From Catellatospora sp. IY07-71 (GTDB lineage Bacteria; Actinomycetota; Actinomycetes; Mycobacteriales; Micromonosporaceae): 64,000 nt of DNA. The stretch is from positions 3,835,501 through 3,899,500 of the forward strand of contig NZ_AP023360.1 of the NCBI RefSeq assembly GCF_018326265.1, written 5' to 3'. The position numbers were made by a program, and so were the translations under genes. A model generated the notes under the pieces. It was not told where the DNA came from, searched no databases, and saw nothing but the letters and a program-made list of their open reading frames with translations. Within the stretch, counting starts at the first letter, position 1. Every line of letters starts with the position of its first letter. Below are positions 34,028-42,257 of the stretch, one piece after another.

Positions 34028-35020
34028 ATGACGCAGTCGACGGTGATCCGCAAGGACACGGGCTCCCGTGCCGCCGTGCCCGCGCCACGGGGGAGGGCGG
34101 CCGCGCGCCGCCGTGGCCGGCCGCGGCAGCTGGGCGCGATCGTGCTGTTCCTGCTCCCGGCGCTGGTGCTGTTCCTGCTGCTGGTGATCGCGCCGATCCT
34201 GCTCGCGGGCTACGCCAGCGCCTTCAAGTGGAACGGCTTCGGCCTGCCCGAGAACTACGTCGGGCTGGACAACTTCACCCGCGCCTTCCAGGACCCGACC
34301 TTCCTCGGCGACCTGTCGCGCACCGGGATCCTGATCGGCCTGTCGCTGGTGGTCCAGCTGCCGGTGTCGCTGGGCCTGGCGATGCTGCTCAACCAGCCGC
34401 TCAAGGGCCGCAGCGGGTACCGGCTGATCTTCTTCGCGCCGTACGTGCTCTCCGAGGTCACCACCGCGGTCCTGTTCACCCTGGTCCTTTCGCCCAACCG
34501 GGGCCTGGGCCAGCAGATCTCCGAGTGGCTCGGCATCGACGCGCTCAACGGCGCCGTCTTCGCCGACCCGAGCACGGTGCTGTACGCGCTGTTCCTGGTG
34601 ATCTCGTGGAAGTACTTCGGCTTCCACATGATCCTGTACCTGGCGGGGCGGCAGGGCATTCCGCGCGAGCTGACCGAGGCGGCCACGACCGACGGGGCGA
34701 GTGCGTGGCAGGTGTTCCGGCACGTCACGCTGCCGCTGCTCGGGCCCACGATCCGGATCAGCGTGTTCCTGTCGGTCATCGGCAGCATCCAGCTCTTCGA
34801 CATGGTCTGGGTGCTCACCGGCGGCGGCCCGATCCACGCCTCGGAGACCATGGCCGTGACCATGTACCAGTTCGGCTTCCGCCGCTTCGAGGTCGGCTAC
34901 GCCAGCGCCATCAGCATCATCATGTTCCTGCTCAGCCTGATCTTCGCGCTGTTCTACCAGCGATACGTGCTGCGCCGCGACACCGAGGGCGCCCTGACCA
35001 CGATGGGAGACCAGCGATGA
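34028..35020 (+). CDS. CUT1-family sugar ABC permease (MalF-like)
   Basis: A 330-residue membrane protein with six to seven helices after a basic cytoplasmic start. The EAA loop is visible as ELTEAATTDGASAWQVFRHVTLPLLGPT, which contacts the ATPase. ATG 34028 follows the binding-protein gene by 38 bases, with GGAG upstream. It overlaps the next permease by four bases. It forms the channel together with that protein. Confidence 0.9.
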   Translation: MTQSTVIRKDTGSRAAVPAPRGRAAARRRGRPRQLGAIVLFLLPALVLFLLLVIAPILLAGYASAFKWNGFGLPENYVGLDNFTRAFQDPTFLGDLSRTGILIGLSLVVQLPVSLGLAMLLNQPLKGRSGYRLIFFAPYVLSEVTTAVLFTLVLSPNRGLGQQISEWLGIDALNGAVFADPSTVLYALFLVISWKYFGFHMILYLAGRQGIPRELTEAATTDGASAWQVFRHVTLPLLGPTIRISVFLSVIGSIQLFDMVWVLTGGGPIHASETMAVTMYQFGFRRFEVGYASAISIIMFLLSLIFALFYQRYVLRRDTEGALTTMGDQR

Positions 35021-35859
35021 GCCGCCGCGCCACCGCCGCCGACCGGGCCCGAAGCACTGTGCTGCACCTGGTGTCCGTGGCCATCGGTGCGCTGATCGTG
35101 CTGCCGGTCGGGTTCGGGGTGCTGGGCGGGTTCAAGGACAACGGGCAGCTGTCGACCAACCCGCTGGGCTGGCCGGAACCCTGGGTGCCGGAGAACTACA
35201 CCGGGATCCTGGGTTCCGAGGTCTTCTGGCGGCAACTGGGCAACAGCACCCTGATCGCGCTGGCCACCGTGCTGGTCGTGGTCGGCACGTCGGCGATGGC
35301 CGCGTTCGTGTTCGCGCGGTTCGCGTTCCGGGGGCGGGAGATCTTCTTCACGCTGTTCGCGGTCGGGCTGATGTTCCCGTTCGCGGTGGCGATCCTGCCG
35401 CTGTTCATCCTGCTGCGCGGCATGGGCCTGCTGGACAACCCGCTCGGCGTCATCCTGCCCCAGGCGGCGTTCGGCCTGCCGGTCACCATCATCATCCTGC
35501 GGCAGTTCTTCCGGAACATCCCGGCCGAGGTCGAGGAGGCGGCGACCCTCGACGGGTGCACGCCGTTCGGGTTCTTCTGGCGCATCCTGCTGCCCATGGC
35601 CAAGCCCGCGCTGGCCACGGTGTCGGTGCTGGCGATCGTGGCCAGCTGGAACAACTTCATGCTCCCGCTGGTCGTGTTCACCGACCAGAGCTGGTGGACC
35701 CTGCCCGTCGGGGTCCAGGCCTTCCAGGGCCAGTACGCCGACGACACCGCCCGCGTCCTGGCCTACGTCGTACTGTCCATGATCCCCGCGCTCGGCTTCT
35801 ACGCCATAGCCGAACGGCAGCTCATCAGCGGTCTGGCGTCCGGTGCCACCAAGGGCTGA
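35017..35859 (+). CDS. CUT1-family sugar ABC permease (MalG-like)
   Basis: The 280-residue partner permease has six helices and the EAA loop AEVEEAATLDGCTPFGFFWRILLPMAKP. ATG 35017 overlaps the stop of the previous gene (ATGA). It ends the ABC operon; the LacI gene starts about 140 bases later behind its own operator-like elements. Confidence 0.9.
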   Translation: MSRRATAADRARSTVLHLVSVAIGALIVLPVGFGVLGGFKDNGQLSTNPLGWPEPWVPENYTGILGSEVFWRQLGNSTLIALATVLVVVGTSAMAAFVFARFAFRGREIFFTLFAVGLMFPFAVAILPLFILLRGMGLLDNPLGVILPQAAFGLPVTIIILRQFFRNIPAEVEEAATLDGCTPFGFFWRILLPMAKPALATVSVLAIVASWNNFMLPLVVFTDQSWWTLPVGVQAFQGQYADDTARVLAYVVLSMIPALGFYAIAERQLISGLASGATKG

Positions 35860-35873
35860 CACTCGCCCCGATC

Positions 35874-35966
35874 TTCCGGTATGTTTCCGTGAATTCCCGG
35901 CGCGGGAACGGTGCGAGCAAGGCGGAAGCGTGCCCCGGGTACGCTCTGCTGCACCGAAACGTTCCG
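35874..35966 (+). promoter_or_regulatory. Operator-like elements upstream of the LacI gene
   Basis: TTCCGGTA (35874-35881) is one base off the TTCCGGAA core seen in the GH43 and GH10 upstream regions. CGAAACGTTCC (35955-35965) matches 9 of 11 positions of a CGAAACTTTCG-type palindrome. Autoregulation of the LacI gene is likely. Confidence 0.4.
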
Positions 35967-36000
35967 GCCGTAGGCCGAAGCGGTGACGAAGGAGCTGCCG

Positions 36001-37020
36001 GTGTCCGTGGACGAGAGCCGCAAGGTCACGATCGCCGCGATCGCGCGCCTGGCGGGCGTGAGCGTGCCCACCGTCTCGCGGGTCATCAACGGCCGCTCCG
36101 ACGTGTCGCCGCAGACCCGCGAACGCGTCGAGGAGCTGCTCACCCGGCACGGCTACCGCCGCCGCCCGGCCAGCATGCGCACCAGCTCCGGGCTGATCGA
36201 CCTCGTCTTCAACGACCTGGACAGCCCGTGGGCCGTCGAGATCATCCGGGGCGTCGAGGACGTCGCGCACGCCGCCGGCATCGGCACCGTGGTCTCCGCG
36301 ATCCACCGCCGCACCGCCTCGGCCAAGCAGTGGCTGGACAACATGCGCTCCCGCGCCACCGAGGGCGTCATCTTCGTCATCTCCACCCTGGAGCCGCCGC
36401 TGCAGGCCGAGCTGCGCCGGCTCAACATCCCGGTCGTGATCGTCGACCCGTCCGGGGTGCCGCCGCAGGAGGCGCCCACCATCGGCGCCACCAACTGGGC
36501 GGGCAGCCTGCGCGCCACCGAGCACCTGATCGGCCTGGGCCACCGGCGCATCGGCTTCATCGCCGGGCCGCCGCAGCTGATGTGCAGCCGGGCCCGGCTG
36601 GACGGCTACCGCACCGCGCTGGAGACGGCCGGGCTGTCGTTCGACGACGACCTGGTGTTCCAGGGCGACTTCTACCACGAGTCCGGGTTCACCGGCGGGT
36701 CGCGGCTGCTGCAGCTGCCCGAGCCGCCCACCGCGATCTTCGCGTCCAGCGACCAGATGGCGCTGGGCGTCTACGAGGCCGTGCGCCGGGCGGGGCTGCG
36801 CGTGCCCGACGACGTGAGCGTGGTCGGCTTCGACGACCTGCCCGAGGTGCGCTGGTCGTCGCCGCCGCTGACCACGATCCGGCAGCCGCTGGCCGAGATG
36901 GGCATGGTCGCCGCGCGTACCGTGCTGCGGCTGGCCCAGCGGGAGAAGATCGAGAGCCCGCGGATCGAGCTCGCCACCGAGCTGGTGGTCCGGGACAGCA
37001 CCGCGCCGCCGCGCGCCTGA
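36001..37020 (+). CDS. LacI family transcriptional regulator of the xylan locus
   Basis: The 339-residue regulator has an N-terminal LacI helix-turn-helix and hinge (VTIAAIARLAGVSVPTVSRVINGRSDVSP, about 10-60) and a periplasmic-binding-like effector domain (GLIDLVFNDLDSPWAVEIIRGVE, GVIFVIST, FIAGPP, VVGFDDLPEVRWSSPPLTTIRQP). It should repress GH43, the ABC operon and GH10 until a xylo-oligosaccharide binds. GTG 36001 has GGAG six bases upstream; GTG 35983 is an alternative. Position between ABC and xylanase genes supports the role. Confidence 0.9.
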   Translation: MSVDESRKVTIAAIARLAGVSVPTVSRVINGRSDVSPQTRERVEELLTRHGYRRRPASMRTSSGLIDLVFNDLDSPWAVEIIRGVEDVAHAAGIGTVVSAIHRRTASAKQWLDNMRSRATEGVIFVISTLEPPLQAELRRLNIPVVIVDPSGVPPQEAPTIGATNWAGSLRATEHLIGLGHRRIGFIAGPPQLMCSRARLDGYRTALETAGLSFDDDLVFQGDFYHESGFTGGSRLLQLPEPPTAIFASSDQMALGVYEAVRRAGLRVPDDVSVVGFDDLPEVRWSSPPLTTIRQPLAEMGMVAARTVLRLAQREKIESPRIELATELVVRDSTAPPRA

Positions 37021-37028
37021 CCTCGGCC

Positions 37029-37091
37029 CGATAGTTTCCGGAAGTTATTGACTTACCTGGATGGTGCGGCGCACCATTGGGAGCGCTTCCA
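37029..37091 (+). promoter_or_regulatory. Promoter of the GH10 xylanase gene with three palindromes
   Basis: TTGACT (37048-37053) and CACCAT (37072-37077), 18 bases apart, form a likely promoter. TTTCCGGAAG with core TTCCGGAA (37036-37043) lies just upstream. ATGGTGC-GGC-GCACCAT (37061-37077) fills the spacer and -10 box. TGGGAGCGCTTCCA (37078-37091) follows, one base off the TGGGAGCGCTCCCA box of actinobacterial CelR/CebR cellulase regulators. Confidence 0.55.
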
Positions 37092-37223
37092 TCGATGTGT
37101 GCCGTGCCCCAGCCGAATGACCACGTACGCGGCGCCCCCTCGCCCGGGGCACAGGCGCCGCATCATCGCAACGTGGCCGCTCCGGGTCATGGCACTGACG
37201 CTCCGCCATCACCAGGAGGACAC

Positions 37224-39221
37224 ATGACGCCCCCACGCGTCCCGTTCCACAGAGCAACGCGGCGCATCGCCTCGCTCGCCGCCCTGACGCTGGTCTCCGC
37301 GCTCGCGGTGCCGCTGCTGTCGGCGTCCCCGGCGAGCGCCTCCGGCCCGCTGCGCACCCACGCCGCCGCCCGCGGCAAGTTCATCGGCTTCGCCGCGGCC
37401 ACCGGCCCGCTGGCCAACGAGTCCGCCTACCGCACCATCGCGCAGACCGAGTTCAACCAGGTCACCGCCGAAAACGCGATGAAGTGGGACGCCACCGAGT
37501 CGTCGGACAACAACTGGAACTTCAGCGGCGCCGACCAGGTCGTCAACTTCGCCGTCGCCAACAACCAGCAGGTCCACGGCCACACGCTGGTCTGGCACAA
37601 CCAGACGCCCGGCTGGGTGCAGGGTCTGGGCGCCACCGCGATGCGCAGTGCCATGCAGGACCACATCTCGACGCTGGTCGGCCGGTACGCCAACAACGCC
37701 GCCGTCGTCTCGTGGGACGTCGTGAACGAGGTCTTCGAGGAGAACGGCAGCTTCCGGTCCAGCTTCTGGTACAACACGCTGGGCCAGAGCTTCATCGCCG
37801 ACGCGTTCCGCTACGCCCGCGCCGCCGACCCCGACGCCCGCCTGTGCATCAACGACTACAACGTCGAGGGCATCAACGCCAAGAGCACCGCGATGTACAA
37901 CCTGGTCCAGTCGCTGCGCGCGCAGAACGTGCCGGTCGACTGCGTCGGCCTGCAGACCCACCTGTCCACGCAGTACGGCTTCCCGAACGACCTGCAGCAG
38001 AACATGCAGCGCTTCGCGGCGCTGGGCGTGCAGGTGCGGATCACCGAGGTCGACATTCGCATCCCGATGCCGCGCACCACGGCCAAGGACACCACGCAGG
38101 CCACCTACTACCGCAACGTGATCAACGCCTGCAACGCGGTCACCGCCTGCGCCGGCGTCACCATCTGGGGCTTCACCGACCGGCACTCGTGGGTGCCGGA
38201 CACGTTCCCGAGCGAGGGCGCCGCGCTCATCTACGACGAGAACTACCAGCAGAAGCCGTCGTACACGGCGGTGCACGACGCGCTCGCGGGCCCCACGCCG
38301 GGCGACACCCAGGCCCCGACCACGCCTGGCACGCCGGTCGCCTCGGGCGTCACGTCGAGCGGCGTGAGCCTGTCCTGGACGGCCTCGACGGACAACGTCG
38401 GGGTGACCGGGTACGACATCCTGCGCGCCCCCGGCACCTCGGGCGGTTCGTTCACGCAGGTCGGCACGTCGACGACCACGTCGTTCAGCGACAGCGGCCT
38501 GTCGGCGAACACGTCGTACCGGTACCAGGTCCGGGCGCGTGACGCGGCGGGCAACGTGTCGTCGGCGTCGAGCGCGGTCACCGTCACCACGACCGGCGGC
38601 ACCGGTGACACCCAGGCGCCGTCCACGCCGAGCAACCTCGCCGCGTCGGGCACCACGTCCAGCGGCACCAGCCTGTCCTGGTCGGCATCGTCCGACAACG
38701 TCGGGGTGACCGGATACGACATCCTGCGCGCGCCCGGCACCTCGGGCGGTTCGTTCACGCAGGTCGGCACGTCGACGACCACGTCGTTCAGCGACAGCGG
38801 CCTGTCGGCGAGCACGTCGTACCGGTACCAGGTCCGGGCGCGGGACGCGGCGGGCAACGTGTCGGCGGTGTCGAACACGGTCACCGTCACCACGACCGGC
38901 GGCGGCACCGGCGGCTGCACGGCCGCCGCGACCCTGCAGACGCAGTGGCAGACCGGCTACGTCATGGAGCCGGTGCGGGTGACCAACAGCGGCACCTCGT
39001 CGATCAGCAGCTGGACGGTGACGTTCACGCTGCCCAGCGGGCACACCCTCACCGGCAGCTGGAACGCCGTGCTGAGCGTCAGCGGCCAGACCGTGACGGC
39101 GCGCAACGCCGCGTACAACGGCAACCTGGGCGCGGGCCAGAGCACCACGTTCGGGTTCCAGGTCAGCCGGCCCAACGGCAACACCGCCACGGCGAGCGGC
39201 TTCACCTGCGCCACGCCCTGA
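37224..39221 (+). CDS. Secreted GH10 endo-xylanase with two FnIII domains and CBM2
   Basis: The 665-residue enzyme has a signal peptide (about 1-40), a GH10 barrel (about 44-350), two fibronectin III domains (about 360-450 and 460-552) and a C-terminal CBM2 (about 560-665, starting after GGCTAAATLQTQWQTGY). The catalytic acid/base is E169 (DVVNEVFEE) and the nucleophile is E275 (ITEVDIRIP). It cuts beta-1,4-xylan outside the cell; products would enter through the ABC importer and be trimmed by GH43. ATG 37224 has AGGAGG upstream. The two FnIII domains are near-identical at DNA level, 303 bases apart. Confidence 0.95.
   Translation: MTPPRVPFHRATRRIASLAALTLVSALAVPLLSASPASASGPLRTHAAARGKFIGFAAATGPLANESAYRTIAQTEFNQVTAENAMKWDATESSDNNWNFSGADQVVNFAVANNQQVHGHTLVWHNQTPGWVQGLGATAMRSAMQDHISTLVGRYANNAAVVSWDVVNEVFEENGSFRSSFWYNTLGQSFIADAFRYARAADPDARLCINDYNVEGINAKSTAMYNLVQSLRAQNVPVDCVGLQTHLSTQYGFPNDLQQNMQRFAALGVQVRITEVDIRIPMPRTTAKDTTQATYYRNVINACNAVTACAGVTIWGFTDRHSWVPDTFPSEGAALIYDENYQQKPSYTAVHDALAGPTPGDTQAPTTPGTPVASGVTSSGVSLSWTASTDNVGVTGYDILRAPGTSGGSFTQVGTSTTTSFSDSGLSANTSYRYQVRARDAAGNVSSASSAVTVTTTGGTGDTQAPSTPSNLAASGTTSSGTSLSWSASSDNVGVTGYDILRAPGTSGGSFTQVGTSTTTSFSDSGLSASTSYRYQVRARDAAGNVSAVSNTVTVTTTGGGTGGCTAAATLQTQWQTGYVMEPVRVTNSGTSSISSWTVTFTLPSGHTLTGSWNAVLSVSGQTVTARNAAYNGNLGAGQSTTFGFQVSRPNGNTATASGFTCATP
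38391..38871 (+). repeat. Direct repeat of FnIII-coding DNA inside the xylanase gene
   Basis: About 175 bases starting at 38391 recur almost unchanged starting at 38694 (offset 303 bases, 101 codons). Both copies encode DNVGVTGYDILRAPGTSGG onwards. Differences are few and mostly synonymous, which points to a recent duplication or gene conversion. Confidence 0.85.
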
Positions 39222-39233
39222 CGGTGTGACGGC

Positions 39234-39269
39234 ATCCCCGTGGCGCGCACGGCGGCGCGTCACGGGGAT
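39234..39269 (+). terminator. Terminator hairpin after the xylanase gene
   Basis: ATCCCCGTG (39234-39242) and CACGGGGAT (39261-39269) form the base of a stem that continues through GCGCG/CGCGT pairs. No T-run follows, as is usual in this genome. Confidence 0.75.
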
Positions 39270-39321
39270 CACCGCGGCGGCTTACGATCACTGCGAGCAG
39301 CCGTGATCCGGAGGTGCCGCC

Positions 39322-39780
39322 GTGAGAGTGTTCCAGTCCGCCGCCGACCTGGCCGACGCCGTGGGGGAGGCCATCGGGCCCGGCCCGTGGCACGTCGTCG
39401 AGCAGTCGCGGGTCGACACGTTCGCCGACGCCACCGGGGACCACCAGTGGATCCACACGGACCCGGCGCGCGCGGCGGACGGGCCGTTCGGCGGGACCAT
39501 CGCCCACGGCTACCTCACCCTCTCCCTGCTGCCGCTGCTGGTACGCGACCTGTACCGCTTCGAGGGCGCGCGGATGGTGGTCAACTACGGCCTGAACAAG
39601 GTGCGCTTCCCCGCGCCGGTGCCGGTCGGCGCCTCGGTCCACCTCACCGCGCGGCTCGTCTCGGTCGAGGAGGTGCCCGGCGGCGGTGTGCAGGTGACCG
39701 CGGCGATGACGATCGGGACCGACCGCTCCGACAAGCCCTGCTGCGTCGCGGAGACGGTGACCAGGGTGTTCTTCGCCTGA
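39322..39780 (+). CDS. MaoC-like dehydratase (hot-dog fold)
   Basis: The product has 152 residues and one MaoC hot-dog domain. The hydratase motif is intact: FADATGDHQWIHTDP (Asp and His of the catalytic dyad) and GTIAHGYLTLSLLP. It would hydrate or dehydrate an acyl-CoA or similar thioester. GTG 39322 has GGAGG eight bases upstream, and a TACGAT box at 39286-39291 could be its -10 element. It stands alone, so the pathway is unknown. Confidence 0.88.
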   Translation: MRVFQSAADLADAVGEAIGPGPWHVVEQSRVDTFADATGDHQWIHTDPARAADGPFGGTIAHGYLTLSLLPLLVRDLYRFEGARMVVNYGLNKVRFPAPVPVGASVHLTARLVSVEEVPGGGVQVTAAMTIGTDRSDKPCCVAETVTRVFFA

Positions 39781-39786
39781 TCGGGG

Positions 39787-40563
39787 CTACGCGGCGACGC
39801 CGTCCGCGTCCTCCGGCTCGTCCGCGACCGGCCAGTGCTGCATGAGGTGCAGCAGGACGGCGACGTCGGGGATGTCGCGCAGCCGCTCGGAGATGACCGG
39901 CCGGCGGTCACCGGCCCAGATCCTCAGATGCGTCCGGCCGGACTCGATCTTCGTGACGGCGGGCCAGGCGGCGAACTGCTCGCCTCGGCGCACCCCGTCA
40001 GCCGTCACCGTGACCGGCCCGAAGTTCGCCGCGCCGGTGCGCAGCGCCTCGGCGGCCTTGCCCGGCAGCACCGCGGCCGCGGCGTACTTCTCCACGTGCG
40101 CGACCAGCTCGGGCTTGTCCTGGTAGCCGGGCTTGGCCAGATCGACGACCGTGCCGTCCTTCAGCTCGACGCGGCACTGCAGCACCTCCGCGTACGCGGT
40201 GACCAGGTTGACCACCCGCACCCAGACCCGCAGGTGCGCCACGTCGTCCCAGGTGAACAGCGAGGTGACGGCTCCGGTGTGGTCGACGGTCAGCGAGCCG
40301 CCGGTGTACAGGTAACGGCACCGGCCCGCCTTGCGCCAGGTCGTCCACGCGGCGAGCCCGGCCAGCGCCAGCACGCCGATGCCGAGCGCGATGGCCCCGC
40401 CGGCGCCGCCACTGGCGAGGAGCAGCACGACACCCAGCCCGGCGGCGGCCACGGTGATGAAGACGTCGGCGCCGATCGGGGACCGGTATCGGCCGACGAT
40501 CTCGCCCAGGCCCGCGGCGGCTGCGGCGTCCGCGAACGAACGTCCGTCCACATTGCTCTGCAT
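39787..40563 (-). CDS. Unknown membrane protein with two transmembrane helices
   Basis: A 258-residue protein with two adjacent hydrophobic helices (about 34-51 and 55-76). A large soluble part follows whose pattern (RYLYTGGSLTVDHTGAVTSLFTWDDVAHL) resembles a PH-like or bPH beta-sandwich, as in several actinobacterial DUF families. No catalytic motif is seen. ATG 40563 is preferred; a TTG at 40599 would add 12 residues. No good ribosome binding site precedes either. It converges with the maoC-like gene. Confidence 0.65.
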   Translation of the reverse strand: MQSNVDGRSFADAAAAAGLGEIVGRYRSPIGADVFITVAAAGLGVVLLLASGGAGGAIALGIGVLALAGLAAWTTWRKAGRCRYLYTGGSLTVDHTGAVTSLFTWDDVAHLRVWVRVVNLVTAYAEVLQCRVELKDGTVVDLAKPGYQDKPELVAHVEKYAAAAVLPGKAAEALRTGAANFGPVTVTADGVRRGEQFAAWPAVTKIESGRTHLRIWAGDRRPVISERLRDIPDVAVLLHLMQHWPVADEPEDADGVAA

Positions 40564-40633
40564 GGAGGCATGCTCGCCGCCGGCCTCGGGCCGGGTCAAC
40601 GGCCGCCGCGTGCCGTTCCCATACTGGGCGGGA

Positions 40634-41071
40634 TCACTCCCAGGCGAGGCCGAGCAGCAGGTCGAGGAAGTCGGCCAGGCGCTGCGGGCCGCGGCAGACC
40701 AGGCGGTGCGCGACGTCGCCGCACGCCCAGCGGGCCTCGAAACCGCGCCAGGTGGTGCCCGCGCTGACCCGGACCCGGTGCGGGCCGAGGTTGATCCGGG
40801 CGAGCTGCCGCTCCAGGGTGTCCTCGTCGAAGCCGAGCACCGAGTGCAGCTCGACCTCGGCCGTGCCCCGCCGGTACGCCGCGAAGCGCTGGGTGGCGGT
40901 GCTGATCCGGCTCGCCGGGTCGGCCTGCCAGCCGGCGGTGAACCCGGGCAGGCCGGGCCAGGTCTCGGCGCGCCGCGCGGGGCGCCCGGCCAGCAGCGGC
41001 GCGGCGGCGGACAGGCCGGCGCCGGCGTGGTGGAGGGCGAGGCGCTGTCGCTGGGGGACGGTAGCGAGCAC
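40634..41071 (-). CDS. Unknown 145-residue protein
   Basis: The reading frame starts at GTG 41071 with GGGAG five bases upstream and codes for 145 residues. It is Arg/Ala/Leu-rich with no signal peptide, membrane helix or cysteine motif. The C-terminal half (EVELHSVLGFDEDTLERQLARIN, GDVAHRLVCRGPQRLADFLDLLLGLAWE) looks like a compact alpha/beta domain. I do not recognise a family. It lies downstream of the MauE-like operon, separated by a hairpin. Confidence 0.6.
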   Translation of the reverse strand: MLATVPQRQRLALHHAGAGLSAAAPLLAGRPARRAETWPGLPGFTAGWQADPASRISTATQRFAAYRRGTAEVELHSVLGFDEDTLERQLARINLGPHRVRVSAGTTWRGFEARWACGDVAHRLVCRGPQRLADFLDLLLGLAWE

Positions 41072-41232
41072 GGTGACTCCCGAAGATCGCGGCGTGCGCG
41101 ACTCGGGGTGGGGAGCGCGACGCGGTGGGCGGCGGGGGTGGTCGCCGCGGGAGCCCGCCGTTGCGCTCGTACCTACCAGTTCACACCACGGATCGGCCAC
41201 GCGCTGCCCCAACCCACCCTTCGGGAAGGGAG

Positions 41233-41291
41233 GATCGCCGTCCCGTGTCGACAGGTCGGCACTGACCTGGCCGGACACGGGACGGCGGGTC
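41233..41291. repeat. Family B-like palindrome after the MauE-like gene
   Basis: CGCCGTCCCGTGTC (41236-41249) and its exact complement (41274-41287) form a stem; CAGGTC/GACCTG in the loop gives a second small stem. The left arm, GATCGCCGTCCCGTGTCG, matches the family B left arm except at central positions. It probably terminates the MauE operon. Confidence 0.6.
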
Positions 41292-41295
41292 TGCC

Positions 41296-42186
41296 TCAGC
41301 CGGCGGCTCCGGCGGCCGCCGGGACGGGGACGGTCCAGTCCGGCAGGGGAGCGTCAGGTGCCGACTGCCGGGTGAGCAGCACCTGCCCGGTGGGCTCGTC
41401 GACCAGCGCCAGCCGCACCGCGGCGGGCTGGTAGCGCAGCCGGGGCACGGCGTACACGGCCGACACCTCGGTGCCGCCGGAGTGGCGGGCGGAGTAGACC
41501 AGGATGCGCCAGTCGTCGTCGTCCCAGTGCTCGCGCAGGTCCGAGGTGAGCAGCACGGCGGTCTCGGCGTACACGGGGCTGCGGCGCAGCTGCTCCACGG
41601 TGGAGTCGAGCGGCACGTCGAAGCCGGTGGGCAGCGGTTTCGTCAGCCTGACCTTGAGCTGACGCAGCTGGTCCAGCCAGTGGCGGTCCAGCTCCGGCGA
41701 GAGCGCGGTCAGCACGGCCGCTCCGGCCAGCAGGACCACGGCGGCGGCCGACGGCCGGTCGGCGAGCACCGCCGTCCACGGCGTCGCGGCGGGCAGCGCC
41801 AGCAGGCTCGCGGCCAGCAGCGCGCCGGTGCGGGCGAACGAGCGCCAGCCGATCGGTGAGCGGCTCGCCGACAGGCAGCCGCAGGATGAGCTGGGCGCGG
41901 CCAGCCGGGCGTAGCCGAGGTAACCGGCGAAGCCGAGCGACAACAGCGCCGCGGCGGCGGCCTCGGCGGGCAGCGGGGGCGGGGCCAGCAGGAAGCCGGC
42001 CAGCACCGCCTCCACCCCGCCGACCAGGCGGTACGCCGGCAGCGCACGCTGCTCGCCGAGCAGTTGCGCCAGGGCGCTGCGCCGGGCCGCGGCCGGGGCG
42101 TGCCGGGACAGGAGCTTGAGTCGTGCCGACCACAGCAGCACGGCGCCGAGCAGCAGCGGCTGCAGGGGCGCGATCCACGAGATCAT
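41296..42186 (-). CDS. MauE/DoxX-like redox-associated membrane protein
   Basis: The 296-residue protein has four to five hydrophobic segments in the first ~180 residues and a CGC motif (C102, C104) in the loop LAAPSSSCGCLSAS. This is the signature of MauE-type proteins, which resemble DsbD/VKOR-like thiol redox proteins and help form disulfides in exported partners. The last ~110 residues are soluble and unusual for MauE. ATG 42186 has GGAGG upstream. It is the third gene of an operon with a Tat-signal protein and a 15-cysteine exported-type protein, its likely client. Confidence 0.78.
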   Translation of the reverse strand: MISWIAPLQPLLLGAVLLWSARLKLLSRHAPAAARRSALAQLLGEQRALPAYRLVGGVEAVLAGFLLAPPPLPAEAAAAALLSLGFAGYLGYARLAAPSSSCGCLSASRSPIGWRSFARTGALLAASLLALPAATPWTAVLADRPSAAAVVLLAGAAVLTALSPELDRHWLDQLRQLKVRLTKPLPTGFDVPLDSTVEQLRRSPVYAETAVLLTSDLREHWDDDDWRILVYSARHSGGTEVSAVYAVPRLRYQPAAVRLALVDEPTGQVLLTRQSAPDAPLPDWTVPVPAAAGAAG

Positions 42187-42257
42187 CGGTCCTCCGGGGA
42201 TGGGAGAGGGGTGGCGGGTGGGCGGGCGCCGGGGGGTGTGGCGCCCGCCCACGTTCC

